7,379 nt of DNA from the NCBI GenBank assembly GCA_023129355.1, contig JAGMCC010000060.1, positions 1 through 7,379 of the forward strand. The letters run 5' to 3'. The position numbers were made by a program, and so were the translations under genes. The notes under the pieces are model-generated. The model saw nothing but the letters and a program-made list of their open reading frames with translations. It did not search any database and was not told the DNA's origin. Of the stretch, positions 1 through 5,623 are shown piece after piece; positions within the stretch are counted from its first letter, which is position 1; each line of letters opens with the position of its first letter. The stretch comes from Dehalococcoidia bacterium (GTDB lineage: Bacteria > Chloroflexota > Dehalococcoidia > E44-bin15).

Positions 1-479
1 TCCCATACCTGCCCCTCATCGCACTCCCCGTCCCCAAGGATAACATACACCCGATAGTCTCGACCATCGAGGCGAGCGGCGAGGGCGGTGCCAATACCGA
101 AGGATAACCCCTGCCCCAGAGCACCCGCCGACATCTCCACGCCGGGAGTGGTGATCATATCGGTATGACCCTGCATGCGGCTGCCCAGCTGCCTCAGGGT
201 CAAGAGCTCGGCAACGGGGAAGTAGCCTGACTCCGCTAAGGCGGCGTAGAGAAGTGGCGCGGCGTGTCCCTTGCTTAACACAAATCGGTCGCGATCGGGC
301 CAGCGGGGGTTCTGGGGATCGTGGCGCAACTCATGAAAGAATAGGGCGGTCACCAGCTCCGCTGCGGAGAGGGAGCCGCCGGGGTGACCGCTGCCCGCCT
401 TTGCGGTCATGGTGATGACGTGGCGGCGCAGTGTTTTCGCCTTTTCCCTCATTTCCTCTGTGGACCGGGCTTGCTCCAT
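1..479 (-). CDS. Transketolase, N-terminal (TPP-binding) subunit, 5' part only
   Basis: The minus strand encodes the first 159 residues of a transketolase N-terminal subunit; the rest lies beyond base 1. Transketolase moves two-carbon ketol units between sugar phosphates in the cytoplasm using thiamine diphosphate. Visible family motifs are AGSGHPGGSLS (residues 28-38), RDRFVLSKGHAAP (63-75, with the active-site-type KGH), MQGHTD (102-107) and GDGECDEGQVW (149-159), which is the GDG start of the TPP/Mg-binding motif. In the split form a second gene carries the pyrimidine-binding and C-terminal domains; I would expect it further along on the minus strand, outside the window. I chose the ATG at 479 because it gives the usual short lead before the IxMxxxAGSGHP motif. 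No Shine-Dalgarno sequence precedes it. The frame stays open to an in-frame ATG at 587 and a TTG at 569; the ATG at 587 lies almost at the predicted transcription start. Family sure, start uncertain. Confidence 0.93.
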   Translation of the reverse strand, partial: MEQARSTEEMREKAKTLRRHVITMTAKAGSGHPGGSLSAAELVTALFFHELRHDPQNPRWPDRDRFVLSKGHAAPLLYAALAESGYFPVAELLTLRQLGSRMQGHTDMITTPGVEMSAGALGQGLSFGIGTALAARLDGRDYRVYVILGDGECDEGQVW

Positions 480-492
480 CTCGTTAGAAGAA

Positions 493-527
493 GCACCCTC
501 GGCCGCTGAGTGCGGTGCCGAGGGTGC
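493..527 (-). promoter_or_regulatory. GC-rich hairpin in the transketolase leader
   Basis: GCACCCTCGGC (493-503) and GCCGAGGGTGC (517-527) form a perfect 11-base-pair stem around a 13-base loop. Read on the minus strand, the stem is followed by TTCTTCT and then, 13 bases past the stem, by the ATG at 479. If that ATG is the true start, this is a leader hairpin that could attenuate transcription, block ribosome access or stabilise the mRNA. If translation starts at 587, the hairpin lies inside coding sequence. The structure is seen directly; the regulatory role is inferred. Confidence 0.55.
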
Positions 528-595
528 AAGCTCAGGTTTCTTGTTGAGGCCTCGCTTCGATGAAAGCAATGGACACCCCCTTGCCATGTTAGGCT

Positions 596-624
596 ATTAT
601 ATAGCAACATAATTACCTTGTCTA
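596..624 (-). promoter_or_regulatory. Sigma70-like promoter for the transketolase gene
   Basis: On the minus strand TAGACA (bases 624-619, five of six matches to TTGACA) is followed after exactly 17 bases by a perfect TATAAT (601-596). Transcription should begin around 587-590. The in-frame ATG at 587 falls right there, so either the message is leaderless with an N-terminally extended protein, or it has a leader of about 110 bases containing the 493-527 hairpin. The promoter faces away from the amidohydrolase promoter, with the two -35 boxes only nine bases apart. Confidence 0.7.
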
Positions 625-633
625 TAGCTTTTC

Positions 634-662
634 TTGACCTTAAGGGAAATCTCCCTTAAAAT
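634..662 (+). promoter_or_regulatory. Sigma70-like promoter for the amidohydrolase operon
   Basis: TTGACC (634-639) and TAAAAT (657-662) are separated by exactly 17 bases. The predicted transcription start, about seven bases past the -10 box, is position 669, the first base of the GTG start codon of the downstream gene. This points to a leaderless mRNA. The spacing and both hexamers are seen directly; promoter activity is inferred. Confidence 0.72.
640..659. promoter_or_regulatory. Perfect palindrome inside the promoter, likely operator
   Basis: TTAAGGGA (640-647) and TCCCTTAA (652-659) are a perfect 8-base inverted repeat around AATC. It fills most of the spacer between the -35 and -10 boxes of the plus-strand promoter and overlaps the -10 box. 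That is the usual place for a dimeric repressor to block RNA polymerase. It lies only about 15 bases upstream of the opposing -35 box, so one protein could affect both genes. The cognate regulator is not identifiable here. Confidence 0.6.
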
Positions 663-668
663 CCTAGG

Positions 669-1508
669 GTGATTGTAGACTTCCATACCCATATCTTCCC
701 ACCACGGTTTAATGAGTACCGAGAGGAGTACGTAGCTCGCGACCCATTATTTGCCCGAATCTACGCTAAACCCAACGCTAAGATCGCCTCCTGCGAGGAC
801 CTCATTGCCATTATGGATGAGGAGGGCATCGACCGTTCCGTCATCCTCAACGCCAACTGGAGCAGCCTCGAGCTATGCCAGGAGACCAATGACCATATCA
901 TGGAGTCTATATCCCGCTATCCCGACCGTCTGGTGGGCTTCTGTTCCCTCCCGCCAAAGGCGGAGGAGGCGGCCATCGCCGAGCTCGAGCGCTGCATCCG
1001 CGGCGGGATAAGGGGCATCGGGGAGCTGAGGCCCGATTTTCAGGGCCTTGTACGCGGTGATGAGGCGGTAATGGACCCCATTTTCGAGGTGGCGCTTCGC
1101 CACCGCCTCATGCTGCTAGTCCACGCCTCCGAGCCGGTGGGGCATGAATATGCGGGAAAGCAGAAAATCACCCCCGACGTCCTCGAAAAGCTCATCAACA
1201 GATTTCCAGATATGACCATAATATGCGCCCACTGGGGGGGTGGGCTTCCCTTCTACGCCTTGATGCCCGAGGTGGCAGAGGCGCTGAAAAACGTCTTCTT
1301 CGATAGCTCAGCATCGCCCTATCTCTACCGGCCGGAGATTTTCAGACACGTCGCCGAGATCGTGGGGGTGGAGAAAATCCTGTTCGGCAGCGACTACCCC
1401 CTGATATCGCCAAGCCGGATTATAAAGCAGCTTCGCTCCCTGGACATGGGGGAGGAGGCAGAGGCTTTGATCCTGGGAGGGAACGCCAGAAGGCTTCTTG
1501 GTTGGTAA
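669..1508 (+). CDS. Amidohydrolase_2 family metal-dependent hydrolase
   Basis: This 279-residue protein has the TIM-barrel amidohydrolase pattern of the Amidohydrolase_2 (ACMSD-like) family: the N-terminal metal-binding HTH (H6, H8) in VDFHTHIFPP, VHAS (H152), ICAHWGGG (H188) and FGSDYP (D242), ending in the family-typical GNARRLLGW. These residues bind a catalytic divalent metal and activate water or assist decarboxylation; the substrate cannot be read from sequence. The GTG at 669 is the only reasonable start, because an in-frame TAA lies at 657-659 and the metal-binding motif begins four codons later. No Shine-Dalgarno site fits, and the predicted transcription start coincides with the GTG, so it is probably translated from a leaderless message. 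The stop codon overlaps the start of the next gene (TAATG), indicating an operon. The length is normal for the family and it looks intact. Confidence 0.9.
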   Translation: MIVDFHTHIFPPRFNEYREEYVARDPLFARIYAKPNAKIASCEDLIAIMDEEGIDRSVILNANWSSLELCQETNDHIMESISRYPDRLVGFCSLPPKAEEAAIAELERCIRGGIRGIGELRPDFQGLVRGDEAVMDPIFEVALRHRLMLLVHASEPVGHEYAGKQKITPDVLEKLINRFPDMTIICAHWGGGLPFYALMPEVAEALKNVFFDSSASPYLYRPEIFRHVAEIVGVEKILFGSDYPLISPSRIIKQLRSLDMGEEAEALILGGNARRLLGW

Positions 1509-2092
1509 TGGAAAAGATCCGCGCCTTTATTGCCATCGAGCTGCCCGACCCGGTCAAGGATAGCCTCTCCTCTCTGGAGGATAGGCTAAGACCCGCTGAA
1601 CATCCCTACGTAAAATGGGCTGACCCTCAAGGCATTCACCTAACCCTAAAATTTCTGGGAAACATCGCCGCAGATAAGGTGCCCCGGATAATAGAGGCTA
1701 TCACCCTGGTGTCTCAGGGTTTATCCCCCATCGAGCTCCAGATCGGCGGGCTGGGTGCCTTCCCCAATCTTCAGCGCCCCCGTGTTATCTGGGTGGCGGT
1801 AACGGGGGAGGTGGAGCGGTTGATCACCTTGCAGCGGGGCATGGACCGGGCCCTCGCTCCCCTCGGCTTCCCACGGGAAGGACGCCCCTTCACACCACAC
1901 CTTACCCTGGGGCGGCTCCGCGAGCGGGCCTCTCCGGGGGAGAGAAATAGCATAGGGAAGCTGGTGATGGCCACTGAATCTGAAGGCGGCCCCACCATGG
2001 AGGTGAACGATATCAGCCTGATGAGGAGCACCCTCACCCCATCGGGCGCCATCTACAACCGCCTCGCCTCAATCGAGCTGAAGGGGGTATAA
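1508..2092 (+). CDS. thpR: RNA 2',3'-cyclic phosphodiesterase (2H family, ThpR/LigT)
   Basis: This 194-residue protein is a 2H phosphoesterase with both signature motifs: HLTLKFLG (H44, T46) and HLTLGRLR (H131, T133). The N-terminal RAFIAIELP and the PRVIWVAV segment are also typical. Characterised members open 2',3'-cyclic phosphates on RNA and can join 2'-5' ends in vitro; the cellular target is usually unknown. I chose the ATG at 1508, whose A is the last base of the upstream TAA, because MEKIRAFIAIELP matches the family N-terminus. A TTG at 1502 would add only two residues. There is no clear ribosome site, so translational coupling to the amidohydrolase is likely. A consensus -10-like TATAAT overlaps the stop codon (2088-2093), but I see no matching -35 box. 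Length is normal. Confidence 0.93.
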   Translation: MEKIRAFIAIELPDPVKDSLSSLEDRLRPAEHPYVKWADPQGIHLTLKFLGNIAADKVPRIIEAITLVSQGLSPIELQIGGLGAFPNLQRPRVIWVAVTGEVERLITLQRGMDRALAPLGFPREGRPFTPHLTLGRLRERASPGERNSIGKLVMATESEGGPTMEVNDISLMRSTLTPSGAIYNRLASIELKGV

Positions 2093-2100
2093 TAGGAGAA

Positions 2101-2122
2101 GGGGTGAGGATTGCCCCACCCC
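2101..2122 (+). other. Short GC-rich hairpin between thpR and the iron-sulfur gene
   Basis: GGGGTG (2101-2106) pairs with CACCCC (2117-2122) around a 10-base loop in the 48-base gap between the two genes. No T tract follows, so it is not a convincing intrinsic terminator. It may act as an intercistronic structure or weak pause. GAGGTG at 2133-2138 is the likely ribosome site of the next gene. Confidence 0.3.
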
Positions 2123-2140
2123 GAATTATAACGAGGTGAT

Positions 2141-3142
2141 ATGGTGAAAGAGAATGATGTTTACCAACAGCTGGCAGACATGATCGATGAAGAGGACGTC
2201 GTCGGCATACAGAAGACCCCCGCGGTCCTGAAAGTCCTGAGCCTGCAGTTTACCCCAGAGGAGGCCCGATTGGCCCTCCAGGTGCATCTTGCCGGGGCAA
2301 AGCTCGACGAGATCGCGGAGAGATCAGGCATCAAGAAAGGGAAGCTGAAGAAGCTGCTAAACACCATGGCCGATAAGGGCACCATGTTTATCGAGCCTGG
2401 CAAAGAAGACCCGACTTACAAAGTGGTGGGCGCATCGGCCCCGGGGCTCACCGAGACGGGCCTGTGGGGCAATATAAAGTATCCATTCACTGTAGAGCTG
2501 GGGAAAGCATTGCACCAGGTTCTGAAGGAATGGTCCGAGGAGAAGCTGTGCAAGCTCGGGTTTCCCTTTGCACCGGTATGGGCTGGTACTCTGGCCCTGC
2601 CCGATGACGTGCAACCCTCCGAGAACCTCGCCGAGGTTATCAGGGATGCCGGTCACTGGAGCGTCTCCCCGTGCCCGTGCCGTCTCTCTCACTGGCTGGT
2701 GGACCCCGGTAATCACTGCGAGCACATACTGGAAACATGCATCCATACCGGCGATCTGAGCCGCTGGGCGGTGGAGCACGGCATGGCCCGCGAGCTCAGC
2801 TATGATGAGGTCGTCGAGCTCCTGCGGGAGTGCAACCGGGACGGCCTGGTCCACACCCTCGAGATAAACTCCGTTATCTGCAACTGTTGCGATGACTGCT
2901 GCGCGATATTCCACGGCCACAAGCTGGGCGCGCCAACATTCATACCATCCCCCTTCATGGCCCAGGTCGACGAAGAGACATGCAACGCGTGTAAAACCTG
3001 TGCCGAGCGCTGCCCAGTGGGCGCGATAGAGGTTGACGACTTCTCCTCCGTTAACCAGGACATATGCATCGGGTGCGGCGTATGTGTCCCGACATGCAAG
3101 ACGAAATCGATGAGGCTGGTGAGGCGTCCTGCGGTCGAATAG
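2141..3142 (+). CDS. Winged-helix / cysteine-rich / 2x[4Fe-4S] ferredoxin fusion protein
   Basis: This 333-residue protein has three parts. Residues about 35-97 resemble a winged helix-turn-helix (LDEIAERSGIKKGKLKKLL, then a wing-like stretch to TYKVV). The middle carries a cysteine-rich module: SPCPCR (C178, C180), C193, C200, C231 and the dense CNCCDDCC (C247, C249, C250, C253, C254). The C-terminus is a bacterial-type two-cluster ferredoxin: CNACKTCAERCP (C281, C284, C287, C291) and CIGCGVCVPTCK (C309, C312, C315, C319). Two [4Fe-4S] clusters are confident, and the middle cysteines probably bind at least one more metal centre. I recognise the SPCPCR...ICNCC layout from uncharacterised iron-sulfur proteins of anaerobes but know no assigned reaction. 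It could be a redox-responsive regulator or an electron carrier that uses the helical domain for protein contacts. The ATG at 2141 follows GAGGTG. No signal peptide or membrane segment: cytoplasmic. Confidence 0.85.
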   Translation: MVKENDVYQQLADMIDEEDVVGIQKTPAVLKVLSLQFTPEEARLALQVHLAGAKLDEIAERSGIKKGKLKKLLNTMADKGTMFIEPGKEDPTYKVVGASAPGLTETGLWGNIKYPFTVELGKALHQVLKEWSEEKLCKLGFPFAPVWAGTLALPDDVQPSENLAEVIRDAGHWSVSPCPCRLSHWLVDPGNHCEHILETCIHTGDLSRWAVEHGMARELSYDEVVELLRECNRDGLVHTLEINSVICNCCDDCCAIFHGHKLGAPTFIPSPFMAQVDEETCNACKTCAERCPVGAIEVDDFSSVNQDICIGCGVCVPTCKTKSMRLVRRPAVE

Positions 3143-3156
3143 GTAGGCAGAGTGGC

Positions 3157-3185
3157 TTGCCAACCACTTATCTTTAGTGTATACT
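3157..3185 (+). promoter_or_regulatory. Sigma70-like promoter for the zinc-ribbon/comF group
   Basis: TTGCCA (3157-3162) and TATACT (3180-3185) are separated by exactly 17 bases, giving a predicted transcription start near 3192 and a leader of roughly 23 bases. The heptamer ATACTAG occurs twice in direct orientation with a 12-base period (3181-3187 and 3193-3199), once overlapping the -10 box and once at the start site, so it may be a regulator site. The promoter call rests on hexamers and spacing. Confidence 0.6.
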
Positions 3186-3203
3186 AGCTTTGATACTAGG
3201 ATG

Positions 3204-3210
3204 GGAGGTG
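3204..3210 (+). promoter_or_regulatory. Ribosome binding site that decides a TTG start
   Basis: GGAGGTG is a near-perfect Shine-Dalgarno sequence. Its GGAGG core lies six bases before the TTG at 3215. An ATG does occur nearby (3224-3226) but is out of frame with the zinc-ribbon protein. This supports TTG as the true start. Confidence 0.75.
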
Positions 3211-3214
3211 GCTC

Positions 3215-3427
3215 TTGGAGAACAATGATTTCCCCAAATGCCAGAAGTGTAATGTTGGAGATTTAGTCCCCCTGTCAGACTTTGGCAGTCAAGGGGCGCC
3301 GATCCACTACAAGGCCTGGGTTTGTACCAATCCAGATTGTGGCTACAACATTAAGATCAGGAACGGCGACCTCTATTTGAACGAACCTATCATCAGCGGC
3401 GTCGGGCACACCGTCAAGGCGCGCTAA
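3215..3427 (+). CDS. Small zinc-ribbon protein, function unknown
   Basis: This 70-residue protein carries two cysteine pairs, CQKC (C9, C12) and CTNPDC (C37, C42), with hydrophobic beta-type segments between and after them. That is the layout of a small treble-clef or zinc-ribbon domain binding one structural zinc. The PKCQKCN...WVCTNPDCGYN wording resembles rubredoxin-like or zinc-ribbon domains in which the second knuckle follows an aromatic strand. The TTG start is supported by the strong upstream ribosome site and by a promoter dedicated to this position. It is followed 23 bases later by a ComF gene that itself begins with zinc fingers, and the two are probably co-transcribed. Possible roles are nucleic-acid binding or acting as a partner protein; I cannot name the family. 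Confidence 0.75.
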   Translation: MENNDFPKCQKCNVGDLVPLSDFGSQGAPIHYKAWVCTNPDCGYNIKIRNGDLYLNEPIISGVGHTVKAR

Positions 3428-3450
3428 CTAAAAGAGCGTTTTGCTCGACA

Positions 3451-4185
3451 TTGAAGAAAGCAGGCTCACTTCTCCTTGTGAACCTAGTTGCTTCGTTGAA
3501 TCAGCTCAAGACGTTGGTTCTTGACCTCCTTTTCCCCCGGCGGTGCGTTGGTTGTGGGACCGGGGGGAGTTTCCTTTGTTCCCCATGCCAATCAGCGCTG
3601 CCTCACCTCCCCCCCCCACTATGCGCCAAGTGTGGCAAACCACTTTCTTTTGGTACCCTCTGCCATGACTGTGAGAATCATCCCATTGAGATCGAGGGCA
3701 TCCGCTCCCTTTTCCCCTTCAATGGGGTGGTGCGCCAGGCGATCCTCCAATTTAAGTATCAGAATGTGAAGGCGCTCGCAGCACCACTCGCACAGCTAAT
3801 GGGGGAATATTTAGGCGCACACCCTTTGCCTGCCGACACCTTGATCCCGGTGCCCCTTCACCCTCGCCGCCTCCGGGAACGGGGCTATAATCAGTCCTCC
3901 CTACTGGCCAGGGAATTGAGCAAGCTTGCCTCGCTGCCGATAGTTGATGGGGCGCTCCTTCGCCTTAAAAACACCCCTCCCCAAACAAAAACCAACAGCG
4001 CCGAGGACCGCCAGCGCAATGTGGCCGGTGCCTTTACCTGCCGGGATCGACAACTGGCGGGGAGGCGCATCCTCCTCATCGATGATGTATGCACCTCAGG
4101 CGCAACCCTCGATGCTTGTGCCGCTGCGCTGAAAATGGCAGGAGCCACCTCGGTATGGGGCTTAACGCTGGCGCGGGAGGTGTAA
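3451..4185 (+). CDS. comF: ComF family phosphoribosyltransferase-like protein
   Basis: This 244-residue protein has an N-terminal double zinc ribbon with four CxxC-type pairs (C32/C35, C43/C46, C58/C61, C71/C74). A type I phosphoribosyltransferase domain follows: LIPVPLHPRRLRERGYNQS (131-149), then the PRPP loop ILLIDDVCTSGAT (207-219). This is the full ComF architecture. In naturally competent bacteria ComF is cytoplasmic and needed for DNA uptake, acting with single-stranded DNA and helicase partners; in many genomes it occurs without other competence genes and its role is then unclear. The N-terminus is not firmly placed. TTG 3451 gives ten extra hydrophobic residues, GTG 3478 and TTG 3496 are alternatives, and none has a good ribosome site, so coupling to the zinc-ribbon gene is possible. 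A run of nine C (3609-3617) inside the gene is a potential slippage site, but the frame is intact. Confidence 0.92.
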   Translation: MKKAGSLLLVNLVASLNQLKTLVLDLLFPRRCVGCGTGGSFLCSPCQSALPHLPPPLCAKCGKPLSFGTLCHDCENHPIEIEGIRSLFPFNGVVRQAILQFKYQNVKALAAPLAQLMGEYLGAHPLPADTLIPVPLHPRRLRERGYNQSSLLARELSKLASLPIVDGALLRLKNTPPQTKTNSAEDRQRNVAGAFTCRDRQLAGRRILLIDDVCTSGATLDACAAALKMAGATSVWGLTLAREV

Positions 4186-4189
4186 GCGG

Positions 4190-5272
4190 GTGGCGAAGGT
4201 ACATGCAATCCTTTTCCTCGGCGGTATCGGGGGCAGCCCGGTAGCGGAGATGGTCGCCGGTTGCCACCGTGCCATCACCCAGGACACCATAGAGCGAGCG
4301 CAGCAGGCCGGCATCTTCGATGGGGTGATCCTGGTCACCAATGAAGGCCAGCTCGATCCCTCTCTGGTGGTCGAGCCCAGCGGACGCCCCTTTCACTTCG
4401 GTAAAAGACTCAAAGAGATTATTGAGAAATACGATATTGAAATGCCCTTTTATATTGGCGGGGGCAGTATCCCCCTCCTCTCCTCCGATGAATTGAGGGC
4501 CGTTGGCGAACAGCTCTCCTCCTTAAAAGATACGGTGATCACCAACAATCCCTTCTCTGCCGATCTGGTCGCCTTCACCCCGGGGAAAGCTATCGAGGCC
4601 ATCCAGCTTCCCGCAACAGATAATCCCCTGGCACAGCTTCTGGTTCGGCAGGCCAATTTAAGCGAGACCTCGCTGCCGCACAACGCTTGCTATCAGTTCG
4701 ATGTGGATACCCCCTCTGACCTCTTTATCCTCAAGCTTCACCCGGGTATCGGTCGCCACACCAGAGCATATCTTGAGGGGCTCCCCCTCGATACCTCTCA
4801 CCTTGAGCAGGCGGTGCGCCTCTTTACCGACGGGGATGCCCAGGTTCTAATAGCAGGGCGTGTAGGCAGCCATGTTTGGTCCCAACTGGAGCGGGAGACC
4901 TCCTGCCGGGTGCGCATGCTCTCCGAGGAGCGAAGCCTGCACGCCGACGAGCGCGACCGGCGCGGCGAGGTGTGCACTATCTTAGGATTCTATCTGGAGC
5001 AGGTGGGAGCGGAGCGCTTCTTTGAAACCTTAGCTCAGTTGGGCGATGCCGTCTTCATCGACACCAGGGTGCTCTTCACCCACTTTGAGCTTAATCTCAG
5101 CCTCGCCGACCGCTTCTACTCCGACCTGGGACAGTACGAAAAGATCGATAACCCCTTTGCCCGTGAATTCACCCAAAAGGCACTGGAAGCGCACATCCCC
5201 ATCATCCTCGGGGGGCATTCCCTGGTCTCGGGCGGTTTACTCGCACTAATCGAGGTGGCGCAGTTGGGCTAA
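4190..5272 (+). CDS. Uncharacterised two-domain protein, N-terminal half nucleotidyltransferase-like
   Basis: This 360-residue soluble protein starts at GTG 4190, nine bases after a GGAGG (4176-4180) that lies within the end of comF, and five bases after the comF stop, so the two are likely co-transcribed. The N-terminal half reads like a GT-A-fold nucleotidyltransferase of the MobA/CofC/IspD kind: a beta-strand and glycine-rich loop (AILFLGGIGGS, 6-16), then PFYIGGGSIPLLS (86-98), DTVITNNPFSADLVAF (114-129) and DVDTPSDL (171-178). The last motif is characteristic of that superfamily. The usual NTP-binding GGxSxRMGxxK loop is not conserved: the loop lacks the Arg and Lys, so activity may differ or be lost. 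The second half (about 185-360), with LIAGRVGSHVWSQLE and an ending of PIILGGHSLVSGGLLAL, matches nothing I can name. It may be a sensor or a separate enzyme domain. The function is unknown; the fold assignment is tentative. Confidence 0.7.
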   Translation: MAKVHAILFLGGIGGSPVAEMVAGCHRAITQDTIERAQQAGIFDGVILVTNEGQLDPSLVVEPSGRPFHFGKRLKEIIEKYDIEMPFYIGGGSIPLLSSDELRAVGEQLSSLKDTVITNNPFSADLVAFTPGKAIEAIQLPATDNPLAQLLVRQANLSETSLPHNACYQFDVDTPSDLFILKLHPGIGRHTRAYLEGLPLDTSHLEQAVRLFTDGDAQVLIAGRVGSHVWSQLERETSCRVRMLSEERSLHADERDRRGEVCTILGFYLEQVGAERFFETLAQLGDAVFIDTRVLFTHFELNLSLADRFYSDLGQYEKIDNPFAREFTQKALEAHIPIILGGHSLVSGGLLALIEVAQLG

Positions 5273-5323
5273 TCATAATGGGAAGGAAATCGGAATCATC
5301 CAAAGAAAGGAGGGTCTTAATAA

Positions 5324-5533
5324 ATGGCAAAGCGAGGGAAATTCGGCGCCCGCCTTTACCTGATGGATACGAATATGGTGCTTGTGGTTCAAACAGTCAA
5401 GCGAGGGACTGCTGAGAATGCTCCGTATGTGATTGATCAGAGGCCGACAAGCGGGAAGGAAAGGTTTGTTAGCGTTACGGATGACAAGGGCATAGCGGAC
5501 GCAATTCGGGATGCACTCGAAGGCAGATTGTAG
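5324..5533 (+). CDS. Small 69-residue protein, function unknown
   Basis: An ATG at 5324 follows GGAGGG (5308-5313) at ribosome-site distance, which supports a real gene although it is short. The protein is mixed alpha/beta in appearance. It has a basic N-terminus (MAKRGKFGARLY), a hydrophobic strand (MVLVVQTVKRG, 18-28), a polar middle (PYVIDQRPTSGKERFVSV) and an acidic C-terminal helix (GIADAIRDALEGRL). There is no signal peptide, no membrane span and no cysteine. The conserved-looking core is NAPYVIDQRPTSGKERFVSVTDD. It lies 51 bases after the previous gene and could be the last gene of that transcription unit. I do not recognise the family. Its codon composition is somewhat more AT-rich than that of its neighbours. 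Confidence 0.72.
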   Translation: MAKRGKFGARLYLMDTNMVLVVQTVKRGTAENAPYVIDQRPTSGKERFVSVTDDKGIADAIRDALEGRL

Positions 5534-5549
5534 CTCCGTAAGAGGCTCC

Positions 5550-5578
5550 GTTACCGAAATTGACATAAGATTCGGAAC
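5550..5578 (+). other. Hairpin after the small gene
   Basis: GTT-A-CCGAA (5550-5558) pairs with TTCGGAAC (5571-5578), giving eight pairs with one bulged A around a 12-base loop. It lies 17 bases past the stop codon at 5531-5533. No T-rich tail follows, so it may be a processing or stability element rather than a terminator. The heptamer GCTCCGT occurs twice just before it (5533-5539 and 5545-5551). This is the first part of the 373-base non-coding stretch 5534-5906. Confidence 0.35.
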
Positions 5579-5623
5579 GATGCTGATCATAAGGCTGTGA
5601 TCTCTTCCGGGCGACAATCAGGC

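Noticed and set aside
480..600. T-box or other amino-acid-sensing leader for transketolase
   Set aside because: The leader is too short, lacks the AGGGTGGNACCGCG T-box motif, and the only strong structure is one simple hairpin.
409..612. Plus-strand frame across the transketolase start region
   Set aside because: It overlaps conserved transketolase sequence on the other strand and the divergent promoter region, and has no ribosome site or recognisable product.
2088..2093. TATAAT as a separate promoter for the iron-sulfur gene
   Set aside because: There is no -35 box at a proper distance and no extended -10 TG; it overlaps the thpR stop codon and may be chance.
2357..3163. Long open frame (268 codons) on the minus strand opposite the iron-sulfur gene
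   Set aside because: It lies entirely antisense to a strongly supported protein with two intact ferredoxin motifs, shows no recognisable motif of its own, and is the kind of shadow frame expected in GC-rich DNA.
3434..3446. Hairpin GAGC-gtttt-GCTC between the zinc-ribbon gene and comF
   Set aside because: The stem is only four base pairs and has no T tail, so it is not distinguishable from chance.
5560..5590. A second promoter beginning with TTGACA at 5560-5565
   Set aside because: No acceptable -10 box lies at 16-18 bases (CTGATC or TGATCA), and there is no gene close downstream.
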